A DNA stretch of 64,000 nt from Udaeobacter sp963725505 (GCA_963725505.1 CAVRYN010000022.1:62001-126000); one strand, 5' to 3'. Shown: positions 26,329 to 35,589, numbered from the stretch's first letter. Program-made: numbers and translations. Notes: a model not told the origin generated them from the sequence alone.

Positions 26329-26358
26329 TTGCCTCCTGTTAGTCGGTTCTGTGTGCGC

Positions 26359-27238
26359 TCAGGGAGCTGTTACCACGCGGTAGTAAACGCCGTTAGCGCC
26401 GTAGGCCGCGCTGAACCAGGTATTCCCACACAAGTAGTAGGTTGTGCCTTGGACGGTGGGAGTAATGCAACCGGCCGGGAGAGCCGCAACCAGCTGCCCT
26501 ATGGAATAGGTGGGGTGCCGCCGCGCTGCGACTCGTGGTTGTGCCAGCGTTGTATCCAGCGTTGGCTGACGTGGCCGCAGCGTTGGCTTACGTGGCGGCG
26601 GCATTAGCATTGGCAGCGTTTGCATTTGCTGAAGCGACAGCCGCAGTAGTAACAGCGGCGGTTGTCACAGCGGCGGCAGCCGCCCAACCGTTGCAGTTGG
26701 CGCATGTTGATCCGTAGTAGTTGACCGTGGCGGGCGGATGATAGCCATAGTAGGCAGTCGGCGGATGGTAGGCGATGTGCCGTAGCCATAGGCGCCGGTG
26801 TGGTACGCGCCCTCGCCGTACGCGGCAGAAGTGGTGCCGCCGTAAACGTTCGTATGCGTCGCGCCCTGCCCGTATTGAGCTGAAGTGCTGCCTCCATAGG
26901 TGTTCGTGTGAGTCGCTCCTTCTCCATATTCACCCGACGTTTTACCGCCGTAGGCGTTCGTGTGAGTCGTGCCCCCGCCTTCATTGTGTGACGTGCTGGT
27001 GCCGTAGGCGCTATCGTGGGTCGTGCCTTGTCCGGCGGTGTGCGATGTGCTGCCGCCGTAGGCGTTGCTGTGGCTCGTCGATCCATAGCTGTGCGACGTG
27101 CTGCCGCCATAGCGGTTGCTGCTTGAGAAATCCGCCCCTGCCGCCGCTAAAACTGCCGCCACGCCCGAAAGCAAAGGCAATTTCGGATGGGAGCAGGATT
27201 ACCATAAGACCTACGAATCCAACGATGATTTTTTTCAT
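26359..27238 (-). CDS. Secreted YGG-repeat protein, several frame breaks
   Basis: Minus-strand start at 27238 with signal peptide KKIIVGFVGLMVILLPSEIA-FAFGRGGSFSGGRGG. The frame then shifts to a region of 18-residue tandem repeats (27075 down to 26776), e.g. THTNAYGGKTSGEYGEGA, THTNTYGGSTSAQYGQGA and THTNVYGGTTSAAYGEGA. A further shift leads through a Y/A/N-rich segment to the C-terminal domain YSIGQLVAALPAGCITPTVQ-GTTYYLCGNTWFSAAYG and VYYRVVTAP. An exported surface or matrix-like protein; role unknown. It lies downstream of the DUF2092 gene on the same strand. Confidence 0.65.
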
Positions 27239-27265
27239 GATGTTTCCCTTTCTAGCTCCTCAGTT

Positions 27266-28137
27266 CTATTGGTGCGGTTTGGATGGCTTGCCTTTTGCCG
27301 AAGGACCAGCACTCGGGTGAGGCTTCCGGATGTGGATGAGCAAATGGCATGGGGTTCGCGCTGGCAGCTTTCGCTGAGGTAAACGTGTCGGGCGGAACCG
27401 CCGGGTCAAGTTGCCAATCGGAGAGTAACAGGGTATGGCGCAGTCGCTCCGGATCGTCGAGGTAAATGGCATGGAGCAAGCGAGGCAGTTTGTCTTCGGC
27501 TCCAATCCACGCTTGTATGAACACCCCGTGGTCGATATATGCGACCATGTCAGTCGTCGTTCCGCCGACCACCTTCGACTGGCCGATGTAATAGGCGAGC
27601 GTTCATCCCTTCCGACATCTCCTTGTAAGGATCGGCGACAATCCAGTCGTCAAACGGGAAATAAATTGCCGCGGAGTGATAGGCCTGCTCTAACGCTGCG
27701 TCGATGGTGGCGGGGCGTCCGCGACAGCCACCAGATTTTCAGCCGGCGCGTAGGCCATCATTTTTTTCCCGTCATAATAAAATTCGGAGGCCGGACCATC
27801 AGCCGACATGATCACCCGCAGCTTGTCAGGCCGCTGGAGAGTGACCTCGGACTTGGTCGTGAATGCCAGGGGATGACCTTGACGGCTCGGACTCTCGTAA
27901 AAATGCACCGCATTGAATTTCATTGTCCGCGCCGCGGCGAGCCGGCTGCTCGCAGCTTTAAGAATGTCGAGTGCCTTTGGCTCAAGCGACGGCGTGGCTT
28001 CGGGCGCGGGGCTTGCCTCGGCCGCGGTCGTTTTGGCCTTCTTTTCGTTGCCGGTTTGCCCTGCGCGTTCGGCAGGGTCAGAACCACACCTAACGCGAGC
28101 AGCAGCGCGCACCAAACCACTTAATTCGGATCGTCAT
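27266..28137 (-). CDS. DUF2092 exported protein, several frame breaks
   Basis: Start at 28137 (MTIRIKW); the frame breaks at once and resumes as ALLLALGVVLTLPNAQGKPA. The conserved body reads LEPKALDILKAASSRLAAAR, YESPSRQGHPLAFTTKSEVT-LQRPDKLRV, SEFYYDGKKMMAYAPAENLV, then after another shift IDHGVFIQAWIGAEDKLPRL-LHAIYLDDPERLRHTLLLSD. These are DUF2092 hallmarks, a periplasmic LolA-like family. The C-terminus is either at 27252 or, with one more shift, at 27266. Confidence 0.72.
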
Positions 28138-28174
28138 GGTTCGCGATGATTAACAGAATGGAACTCGGCGGCCA

Positions 28175-28481
28175 TCATGGGATCATGCCGCATTCAAACA
28201 TTTTGTTGGCGATGGGAGCCGCCACTTTGTTGATGAAAAGCCGAGCGCATCTGCGCATCGGACTTCAACATCTGGAGAGCTTCCTGTTCCATCTGCGGTT
28301 TCGGAGCCTTGCCTTTCTGGGCTCGCTCCTGCCACAACTGCTCGCAGGTGGCCGTCTGGTACTTCTGGATCACCTTGTCGGCAATCTTGTCCATGATTGG
28401 GAATTCTTGAGCGTTTACGGCTGCGCAAAGCAAAGCGATCGCTGCTGTAAACAAAGATGAAAACGCAATTTTTTTAATCAT
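28175..28481 (-). CDS. Small exported protein of unknown function, one frame break
   Basis: Start at 28481, signal peptide KKIAFSSLFTAAIALLCAAV-NAQ, then KIADKVIQKYQTATCEQLWQ and QEALQMLKSDAQMRSAF. Near 28245 the frame shifts, and the likely true end is INKVAAPIANKMFECGMIP with a stop at 28175-28177. The C-E-Q-L-W and F-E-C-G-M-I-P pattern is conserved in small secreted proteins of unknown role. It has its own box on the minus strand (28514-28530). Confidence 0.65.
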
Positions 28482-28513
28482 GGCGCAATTTGGCGGCGCT
28501 GAGATATGCGTGT

Positions 28514-28530
28514 CTATGGGACTTTAGGCC
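28514..28530 (-). promoter_or_regulatory. Regulon box i (GGCCTAAAGTCCCATAG, minus strand)
   Basis: Read on the minus strand it is followed by TAGACA (28516-28511), 18 bp and CAAATT (28492-28487). A start site about 7 bp beyond would fall at the ATG of the minus-strand gene (28481), which suggests a leaderless or nearly leaderless message. It sits back to back with box j. Confidence 0.75.
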
Positions 28531-28546
28531 TATATGCCGAGGCATT

Positions 28547-28563
28547 GCCCTAAAGTCCTATTG
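28547..28563 (+). promoter_or_regulatory. Regulon box j (GCCCTAAAGTCCTATTG), DUF3604 promoter
   Basis: Box followed by a perfect -35 TTGACA (28561-28566), 17 bp, then TGAAAT (28584-28589) in a GGCACGATGAAATCGGGC context. The only copy with a full consensus -35 hexamer. Confidence 0.85.
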
Positions 28564-28649
28564 ACAAATCACCGCGGGCACGATGAAATCGGGCTGACTC
28601 GCACGAGTTCAGCGAGCGAACTGCACAACCAAAATCGAAAGCCGCAAGC

Positions 28650-31292
28650 ATGAAACAAAAATTCTTACTTCAACGGGCCGCGACTCTGTACGCGACATTG
28701 ACGCTGTCGTCGTTGGCCGCATCGGCATTTGCGCAGGAGAAAAACCCCGATCGCAACGCCTACTTCGGCGAAACACACATTCACACCAGTTGGTCTGTAG
28801 ATGCCTGGCTGTTCGGCAACCGCGTCACCGGTCCGGACGACGCCCTCAAGTACGCCCAGGGCCAGACCATCAAGCACCCGCTCGGCTACGACATCAAGAT
28901 CGACACACCGATGGACTTCATGGGTGTAACTGACCACTCGGAGTACGTCGGCGTTACCAAGGAGGCCAACACGCCCGGTTCGGCGGTGAGCAAGATGCCG
29001 GAAGCGCAGGGTCTGATTATTCACGACCAAAATAATCCGGCCCAGGTCCAAGCCGCCTTCCTGTACCTGCTCAGCCTCGCCAGCAGTGCTCCTGTCAAAG
29101 CCTTCATGACACCACAGGTGGCCGGCACCATCTGGAAGGAAAACGTTAAGATCGCCGACCAGAACAACCATCCCGGAACGTTCACAGCTTTCTGTTCGTA
29201 CGAATACACGTCGCAACACGATAACCGGAACCTGCACCGCAACGTCTTCTTCCGTGAATGCTCCCACGTCCCGGAGATGCCCTACAGTTCCCTCGACTCA
29301 TGGCACCCTGAGGACCTGTGGAAATGGATGGACACCCAGCGCAAGGCGGGTAACGAGCTGCTGGCCATCTCGCACAATGCCAATTTGAGCGACGGGTGGA
29401 TGTATCCCACCGATCTCGACAGCTTCGGGCGGCCGATTGATGCTGCTTGGGCAGCTTCCCGTGACCGCAACGAACGCCTGGTTGAGATTAAGCAGATTAA
29501 GGGGCAATCCGAAACTCACCCCCTGCTTTCGCCCAACGACGAGTTCGCTAGTTATGAGCTTTATAGCAATCTGTTGGGTCTTCCTACGGACGTCGGCCGA
29601 GTGGATCACATTCACGGCAGCTTTGGCCGCCAGGCGCTGAAAGACGGCATCACTATGCAAGATGTCAGGGGCTACAACCCATACAAGTTCGGTATTGGGG
29701 CCGCCTCCGACTCGCACAACACCGGCAGTCCTTACCGTCACGACAACTTCTATGGTGGTCACGGCCAAATCGACGGAAGCGTCGAACACCGCTTTGCCGG
29801 GGTCCTGGCAGGTGGCACGATGGACGTGCGTCTGGAGAACCCGGCCGGACTGACCGGCGTGTGGGCTGAGGAAAACACGCGGGCCTCAATCTGGGACGCG
29901 ATGTATCGCAAGGAAACCTTCGGCGTCAGCGGCCCGCACATTAAAGTGCGGTTCTTCGGCGGCTGGGGGTTCAACAAAAACATCTTCGACGCGCAAGATT
30001 GGGTGCATCAATCCTACGCCAACGGCGTGCCGATGGGCGCCGACCTGCCTACCATGACCGGCACGGGACCCGGTGTAGCTCCGACCTTTGTTGTGTGGGC
30101 GGTCAAAGACCCGACCTCTGCTAATCTCGACCGCATCCAGATCATTAAAGGCTGGACGCAGAATGGCCAGAGCTTCGAAAAGATTTTCGACGTGGCATGG
30201 GCTGGCGACCGCAAGGCGGATAAGTGGTCGGGCAGGGTTCCGGCGATCCAGAGCACCGTGGACCTTGAGAAGGCTACCTATACCAACAGCGTTGGCTCGA
30301 CAGAACTCAAAACCGTGTGGACCGATCCCGAGTTCGATGCCAGTCTGCACGCCTTCTACTACGTGCGCGTGCTGGAGATTCCGACGCCGCGCTGGACTCT
30401 CATCCAGGCGGTAAAAGCCGGAATTCCGCCGCCGGATGTCGTGCCGCTCACCGGACAAGAACGCGCCTGGACCTCGCCCATCTGGTACACGCCGAGCGCC
30501 GAAGCGCGCAAGAACGCCCCAGCCGGAATGACCGTAGCCGACCTCAAGAAAAAAAGCGCGACCCAGTTGGGTGATGCGCAACTGAAGGCACTCATCGTTG
30601 GTAAGGCCTTCTGGGTACGCAATAACGTGACGGGTGAGGCGTTCAGCGTCGCCTATACCAAAGAAGGGCAGGGCATCGCCTGGCACGTTGGCAAGAGCGC
30701 CGACACCCCGAGCAGCGTGGGCAATCTCGTGCGAGACGGCTACCAGGGAACCACCACGCCGTACAAGATTGAAGGCGGCAAACTCGTCACGCCCATCTCC
30801 CAGGATCCCTTTTCGGTCGCGATTTACAAACTGGGCGACACTTATTACGGCGCGCGCAGCAACGAATTCGGCTATGCCAACTATGAGATCATTCCGACGC
30901 CACAGTTTGTAGTCAATCCGCTTACGGCAATGATCAACCAGTTCTCGATTGAGCTGGGGCTGACTCAACAACAGAAGCAGCAGATTGTCCCCATCCTGAA
31001 GGAGGCGGCGCCTCAGCTGGAAGCTTTGAAAAAGAATACCTCTCTTAAACCATTGCAGAAAATAGAGCAGTTAAAGCAAATCGCCGATTCAGTGGATAGC
31101 AAGATCACGCCTCTCCTGAATGCGGAGCAACAGCAGAAGTTCCAGACGATCCGTGACGAGCACCGGCGGGAGTTGATCGAGAAAATGGCTAGCCAGGTCA
31201 TCCACAAGGTGGGGACCGACGTCAAGAAGGTAGAGACCGACGCGGAGAAGACAGCGGCCGACATCTTCCAGAAGGCGAAGGCCAGCTTTTGA
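28650..31292 (+). CDS. Exported DUF3604 protein with a CpxP/Spy-like C-terminal domain
   Basis: An 880-residue precursor: signal peptide ending SAFAQ, then DUF3604 (about 30-760) with YFGETHIHTSWS near residue 37, DFMGVTDHSEYVG, FCSYEYTSQ and AASDSHNTG, which resemble PHP-type metal-binding His and Asp motifs. Residues from about 775 form a separate helical region, LTQQQKQQIVPILKEAAPQL and LLNAEQQQKFQTIRDEHRRE, like the LTxxQ motifs of periplasmic CpxP/Spy chaperones. That fusion is unusual. A short sequence after the stop (31319-31372) repeats the tail (KVATDIMQKAEG). DUF3604 proteins are often encoded with sulfatases and DUF1254; enzymatic role unproven. Box j precedes it. Confidence 0.9.
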   Translation: MKQKFLLQRAATLYATLTLSSLAASAFAQEKNPDRNAYFGETHIHTSWSVDAWLFGNRVTGPDDALKYAQGQTIKHPLGYDIKIDTPMDFMGVTDHSEYVGVTKEANTPGSAVSKMPEAQGLIIHDQNNPAQVQAAFLYLLSLASSAPVKAFMTPQVAGTIWKENVKIADQNNHPGTFTAFCSYEYTSQHDNRNLHRNVFFRECSHVPEMPYSSLDSWHPEDLWKWMDTQRKAGNELLAISHNANLSDGWMYPTDLDSFGRPIDAAWAASRDRNERLVEIKQIKGQSETHPLLSPNDEFASYELYSNLLGLPTDVGRVDHIHGSFGRQALKDGITMQDVRGYNPYKFGIGAASDSHNTGSPYRHDNFYGGHGQIDGSVEHRFAGVLAGGTMDVRLENPAGLTGVWAEENTRASIWDAMYRKETFGVSGPHIKVRFFGGWGFNKNIFDAQDWVHQSYANGVPMGADLPTMTGTGPGVAPTFVVWAVKDPTSANLDRIQIIKGWTQNGQSFEKIFDVAWAGDRKADKWSGRVPAIQSTVDLEKATYTNSVGSTELKTVWTDPEFDASLHAFYYVRVLEIPTPRWTLIQAVKAGIPPPDVVPLTGQERAWTSPIWYTPSAEARKNAPAGMTVADLKKKSATQLGDAQLKALIVGKAFWVRNNVTGEAFSVAYTKEGQGIAWHVGKSADTPSSVGNLVRDGYQGTTTPYKIEGGKLVTPISQDPFSVAIYKLGDTYYGARSNEFGYANYEIIPTPQFVVNPLTAMINQFSIELGLTQQQKQQIVPILKEAAPQLEALKKNTSLKPLQKIEQLKQIADSVDSKITPLLNAEQQQKFQTIRDEHRRELIEKMASQVIHKVGTDVKKVETDAEKTAADIFQKAKASF

Positions 31293-31402
31293 ACCCTGAG
31301 TCTTGGGAAACACGAGGGAGAAGGTGAGAAGGTGGCGACCGACATCATGCAGAAGGCGGAGGGCTTGAATTAAAACAAGATCCTCTGGGTAGGGTCTGGA
31401 CA

Positions 31403-32428
31403 ATGTTCCTTTTTAAGTCTAGTTCGAGACTGCTGGTGAACGAAGTACCGGTAATGAGTGAGGCGCAGCCCGCGACCGGACACTCCCGGCTGCGCCGCTC
31501 TCTTTCTACCGTGAAGCGTTGGTTGCGTGAACCTCTTCTGCACTTCCTGCTCATCGGCGTGTTACTCTTTGGTATTTATGCCTACACCAACCGCGGGCGG
31601 ATCGGGATTGAGTCGCCCAGGCAGATTGTCCTTTCGCTCGACGAGCTTGCCACGATGGAGACGTACTTCGAATCACAGTGGCATCGTCCGCCAAATCCAC
31701 AGGAGTTTCAGGCCATGGTAGAGGACAAAATCAAGGAAGAGGTCCTCTATCGTGAGGGCCTGGCCATGGGGCTGGATAAGGACGACACAATTGTCAAGCG
31801 GCGCATGGCGCAGAAGGTGCAGTTTCTCGCCGAGGACGTTGCCGCGGCGCATGAGCCCTCCACCGCAGAGCTGAAAGCCTGGTTCGAGAAGAACAGCGAT
31901 AAGTTCGCCCTGCCGAGCCGCTATAGCTTCCGGCATATCTACTTTTCTCCGGATAAGCGGGGCACGAATGCTCACAATGATGCCGCTGAGGTGCTGGCGA
32001 GAATCGCCGGACAGCCTGAAGAGTCGCCGCTGATTCCGTCGGTCGCAGACCGGTTCATGTTCCAGGATTACTACGGCGATCGCACACCCAGCGCGATTGC
32101 GAAAGAATTCGGGCCGCAATTCGCAGTGGCTCTTGAAAAGGTAAAGCCTGGCTCGTGGCAGGGACCGATTGAGTCCGGCTTCGGCTGGCATTTGGTCTTC
32201 GTTGATACTGTTATTCCCGGCCGAGTTCCGGCTTTCGAGGAAGTCGAATCAGAGGTGAAAACCGCGTGGCTGGGTGAACAGAAAGCGCAAGCCTGGCAAA
32301 AGGCTTACCAGACGATGCGGGCTAAGTACACGGTGCTTCTGCCAGCTGCTCCCGACAAGCAGACTGCCAGCGCGCCAGCACCTCCTCCCAAAAAAGAGAT
32401 TCCCACTACCTCAGGCGAAGGGCTATGA
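31403..32428 (+). CDS. Membrane-anchored PpiC/SurA-type peptidyl-prolyl isomerase
   Basis: A 341-residue protein with one N-terminal helix (PLLHFLLIGVLLFGIYAYTN), a SurA-like helical region (MVEDKIKEEVLYREGLAMGL) and a parvulin domain with SRYSFRHIYFSPDKRG and GPIESGFGWHLVFVDTV. It should assist folding of exported proteins on the periplasmic side. A start at ATG 31454 (MSEAQP) is also possible. The stop overlaps the HupE gene start (ATGA), so a DUF3604-PpiC-HupE operon is likely. Confidence 0.85.
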   Translation: MFLFKSSSRLLVNEVPVMSEAQPATGHSRLRRSLSTVKRWLREPLLHFLLIGVLLFGIYAYTNRGRIGIESPRQIVLSLDELATMETYFESQWHRPPNPQEFQAMVEDKIKEEVLYREGLAMGLDKDDTIVKRRMAQKVQFLAEDVAAAHEPSTAELKAWFEKNSDKFALPSRYSFRHIYFSPDKRGTNAHNDAAEVLARIAGQPEESPLIPSVADRFMFQDYYGDRTPSAIAKEFGPQFAVALEKVKPGSWQGPIESGFGWHLVFVDTVIPGRVPAFEEVESEVKTAWLGEQKAQAWQKAYQTMRAKYTVLLPAAPDKQTASAPAPPPKKEIPTTSGEGL

Positions 32429-33650
32429 CCGATTCTAGAAGCCGTCGGGCTCTCGTGAAAAACTCGAGACAAGTGCAGCGCAGATTGCAAGGATTATTGA
32501 ATGGCGTAGTTCTGATCGCCTCTCCCTTCCAAAGGGAGAGGGTTAGGGTGAGGGTTGCTTTGGGGAGTAACAGGCAGAACCCCTCACCTTCATCCTCTCC
32601 CCTTGATCAAGGGGAGAGGCGACCAAGCTTTTCCACAAAGCCAAGCCGTCTCTGGTGTGTTGTCATTTTTCTGCTCGCGAGCGTGCTCGCCGTTCCCACA
32701 GCGCGGGCGCATGAAGCACGACCAGCGTATCTGGAGATCAAGGAGACCTCTCCTAACCAATTCAGCGTGCTGTGGCGTACGCCGGTTCTCGCGGGCATGC
32801 GCCTGCCGGTTGTCCTAACCATGCCTGACGATGTGAAGAATTTGAAAGAACCCGTCGAGCAAGAACTGGCGGATTCGCTCCTCGAACGGCGATGGATCGA
32901 CGCCGGAGCGAATGGACTGGCCGGCAAGCGAATCCAGTTTGCAGGTCTTCAATTGACCATCACTGACGTGCTGGTGCGCGTCGAGATGCTCGACGGCAGA
33001 ACATGGACAACCATCGCCCGTCCTTCCCAGCCGTGGGTCCAGATCGCTGCATCACAGACGTGGTTGGGAGTGGCTGGCACCTACATTGTTCAGGGTATTC
33101 GCCATATCCTGTTCGGCCTGGATCATCTGCTGTTCGTCTCGGGTTGATGTTAATCGTGAAGGACCGGTGGATGCTGGTAAAGACGGTGACCGCGTTCACT
33201 GTTGCGCATTCGATTACGCTCGCCATCGCGACGCTCGGCTACGCGCAGATGCCCGTCGCGCCTCTGAACGCGGCTATTGCGTTGAGCATCCTGTTTCTCG
33301 GACCGGAAATCGTCCGCTGCTGGCGAGGCGAAACCAGCTTCACGATCCAGCATCCATGGGTGGTAGCGTTTGCCTTCGGGTTGGTCCATGGTTTCGGGTT
33401 TGCCAGCGCACTAACAAGCGCAGGGTTGCCCCGGAAAGACCTGCCGTTGGCGCTACTGAGTTTCAACGTTGGCGTCGAGATGGGTCAGGTTGCTTTTATC
33501 ATGTTGATTGTGTTGCTCGAACGCTCGTTCCGGCAACTGCAAATCCGCTGGCCACGTTGGGCGGAGGCATTGCCCGGTTACGCAGTCGGTTCGGTCGGCG
33601 CGTTTTGGACGATTCAACGAACAGCCATCTTGTTGGGAGCTATTAAGTGA
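32425..33650 (+). CDS. HupE/UreJ-like membrane protein with N-terminal periplasmic domain, one frame break
   Basis: After an odd N-terminus read from a palindromic repeat, a signal-like helix (VVIFLLASVLAVPTARA) leads to a periplasmic domain starting HEARPAYLEIKET, then GIRHILFGLDHLLFV with the family's H-x-x-x-G-x-D-H-L-L-F motif. Near 33139 one base is missing, and the protein continues LMLIVKDRWMLVKTVTAFTV-AHSITLAIATLG to 33650. Such HupE/UreJ_2 proteins are putative transporters of Ni/Co type, but the ion here is unknown. No start codon except CTG lies between the repeat and the signal helix. Confidence 0.8.
32473..32646. repeat. Composite palindromic repeat, copy 1, inside the 5' end of a HupE-like gene
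   Basis: Contains CGCCTCTCCCTTCCAAAGGG-AGAGG and CCTCTCCCCTTGATCAAGGG-GAGAGG palindromes joined by AGGGTGAGGGTT and CCCCTCACC. About 174 bp; a second copy lies at 33776-33943 with the same flanks (GTGCAGCGC-GATTGCAA at the left, AACAAAGCCAAGC-like at the right). In both places the reading frame stays open through the repeat. Confidence 0.85.
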
Positions 33651-34513
33651 CTAGAAGCTATCCCATAAATGGGCAGTCCTGTAGCCACGGCGCTGTGTCG
33701 CCGTGCTTCAGGGAGCAACACCGCCCGAGCGCCTCGACGCAGCGAGGCGGCTACAACATTCGCGAAATCGCGCTAGTGCAGCGCCGATTGCAAAGATTAT
33801 TGAATGGCGCAATGATCGCCTCTCCCTTTCAAAGGGAGAGGGTTAGGGTGAGGGTTGCTTTGGGTAAGGGGCAGAACCCCTCACCTTCATCCTCTCCCCT
33901 TGATCAAAGGGAGAGGCGACCAAGCTTGTCAACAAAGCCAAGCTACCTCATCGTGCTACTACTGCTTTGGCCCGCAACGCTCTACGCGCACACGCGCGGC
34001 GGCGAGGCGGTTGGGTTCGTCAGTGGGTTTGAACATCCCATATCGGGATTGGATCACGTGTTGGCGATGGTGGCGGTGGGGCTTTGGGGTGCGCAACTCG
34101 GACCACCGGCTGTGTGGTTGTTGCCAGTCACCTTTCCGATGGTGATGGCGTTTGGTGGAATGCTAGGACTGATGGGTGTGAAACTGCCCGGCGTCGAAGT
34201 GTGCATCGCGCTCTCAGCCATCGCGCTCGGGTTAATGGTTCTGCGCGAGGCGAAACCAAACTTGCTGGCTGCGGCGTTCCTAGTGGGCTTCTTCGCGATT
34301 TTCCATGGGCACGCTCATGGAACCGAATTGCCTCCGGGCGCGAACGGTTTGCTTTACAGCATCGGTTTCGTAATCGCGACCGGCTTACTCCACGTTACCG
34401 GAATCGCGATCGGTGCTATTCACCGCTGGCCAAAGGGACGTGTCGCGTTGCGCGTGGCCGGAGCGGTCGTGATGGCGGGCGGCGCCGTGTTTTTGTGGGG
34501 AGCATTGACATGA
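33647..34513 (+). CDS. HupE/UreJ family membrane protein
   Basis: The mature part starts after signal helix YLIVLLLLWPATLYA with HTRGGEAVGFVSGFEHPISG-LDHVLAMVAVGLWGAQ, the HupE signature with conserved His and Asp, followed by five more hydrophobic helices; about 200 residues. HupE/UreJ proteins are secondary permeases, nickel being the usual ion. The first 95 codons from GTG 33647 read through two repeat types, so the real start may be a GTG or TTG within or after the repeat. The stop overlaps the next gene (ATGA). Confidence 0.82.
   Translation: MTRSYPINGQSCSHGAVSPCFREQHRPSASTQRGGYNIREIALVQRRLQRLLNGAMIASPFQRERVRVRVALGKGQNPSPSSSPLDQRERRPSLSTKPSYLIVLLLLWPATLYAHTRGGEAVGFVSGFEHPISGLDHVLAMVAVGLWGAQLGPPAVWLLPVTFPMVMAFGGMLGLMGVKLPGVEVCIALSAIALGLMVLREAKPNLLAAAFLVGFFAIFHGHAHGTELPPGANGLLYSIGFVIATGLLHVTGIAIGAIHRWPKGRVALRVAGAVVMAGGAVFLWGALT
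33686..33753. repeat. Two short palindromes upstream of the composite repeat
   Basis: CACGGCGCTGTGTCGCCGTG (33686-33705) and GCCTCGACGCAGCGAGGC (33731-33748) followed by GGCTACAAC. The second is related to the unit at 951-969. Confidence 0.55.
33776..33943. repeat. Composite palindromic repeat, copy 2
   Basis: Same structure and flanks as 32473-32646, about 168 bp, again placed just before a signal helix of a HupE-like gene. The encoded peptides share ASPFQRERVRVRVALG and PSPSSSPLDQ. Confidence 0.85.
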
Positions 34514-35106
34514 AGCGGGCATTGTGGCTGAGCTTGCTGTTAATAATAGGTGTGCCATCGGCGCATGCTCACCTGATGAACACTGGTTTGGGGCCGTTCT
34601 ACGATGGATTAACCCATCTGTTCGTGACGCCGGAGGATTTGCTGCCTGTGATTGCGCTCGCTCTCTTGGCTGGGTTGTGCGGGCCTCAATCTGGACGAGC
34701 GGTTTTGTTTATCCTGCCTGTGGCATGGTTAGCCGGCGCGCTCGTCGGCGCGTCGTCGGACATGCCGTTGACCTTGCCAGTAACGACCGCAATCGTGACC
34801 ATCGCGTTTGGAGTCTTAGTCGCTGCGGATCGACTATTGCCGCTTCGGCTCGTTGTTGGCTGCGCGGTTGTGCTCGGATTGCTTCACGGCAGTCTCAACG
34901 GGACTGATTTGGGCCAGCAGCGCGCGCTAGGTCTCAGCATTATTGGAGTTGCCGTCGCGTTGTTTGTGGTGGTGTCACTTCTGGCTGGGCAGGTGGCATC
35001 AGTGCGACTGGCTTGGGGACGCATCGTCGTGCGAGTAGCCGGGAGCTGGATCGCCGCCACCGGATTGTTCATGCTGGGTTGGGCGGTGCGAGGACGCATC
35101 GGTTAG
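34510..35106 (+). CDS. Third HupE/UreJ-like membrane protein
   Basis: Start at ATG 34510 (MKRALWLS), overlapping the previous stop; 198 residues. Signal peptide LLLIIGVPSAHA, then HLMNTGLGPFYDGLTHLFVT-PEDLLPVIALALLAGL and five helices. It keeps the HupE-like H and the acidic residues in the first loop in altered form. Together the three genes form a HupE-HupE-HupE array downstream of the foldase. Confidence 0.8.
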   Translation: MKRALWLSLLLIIGVPSAHAHLMNTGLGPFYDGLTHLFVTPEDLLPVIALALLAGLCGPQSGRAVLFILPVAWLAGALVGASSDMPLTLPVTTAIVTIAFGVLVAADRLLPLRLVVGCAVVLGLLHGSLNGTDLGQQRALGLSIIGVAVALFVVVSLLAGQVASVRLAWGRIVVRVAGSWIAATGLFMLGWAVRGRIG

Positions 35107-35118
35107 AAGAAAGGTGAA

Positions 35119-35472
35119 ATGAAAAACCGGCTCCTCGCAGTCGCTGCCGCAGGCGAAGCCCTTACCGGCCTTGTCCTGCTGGTGTATCCGCCGATCGTAG
35201 TCCGGTTGTTGTTCGATGCCGAACTGACCGGAGTTTCCATCCCGGTAGCGCGCGTGCTCGGCATCGCCTTGATCGGATTGGGAGTCGCCTGCTGGCCAGG
35301 CGGCGGCACTCGGCAGGCATCTTACGGCATGGTGACCTATAGCGTGCTCGCGATGTTGTACCTTATCTACATCGGCATATGCGGTGAATCGGTCGGGCTG
35401 CTGTTGTGGCCGGCGATCGTGTTGCATGGCGTCCTGACGCTGCTGTTGGCCCGCGCGTGGTTCAAGCCGTGA
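35119..35472 (+). CDS. Small four-helix membrane protein
   Basis: A 117-residue protein with four hydrophobic helices (LLAVAAAGEALTGLVLLVYP, VARVLGIALIGLGVACWPGG, YSVLAMLYLIYIGI, LLLWPAIVLHGVLTLLLARA). It is a paralogue of the frame-broken gene at 22965-23384. It follows the HupE genes by 12 bases and is probably the last gene of that operon. Function unknown. Confidence 0.7.
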   Translation: MKNRLLAVAAAGEALTGLVLLVYPPIVVRLLFDAELTGVSIPVARVLGIALIGLGVACWPGGGTRQASYGMVTYSVLAMLYLIYIGICGESVGLLLWPAIVLHGVLTLLLARAWFKP

Positions 35473-35589
35473 CAGCAATTCTACGCACAAAAAATGCATG
35501 GCAATTCACAATTCCTGAAGAGCGCGCCGTCGGACGAGGCTGGAATATGGACAAAAAGGAAGAGTAAACCGACTAACCATTTTTACTCT

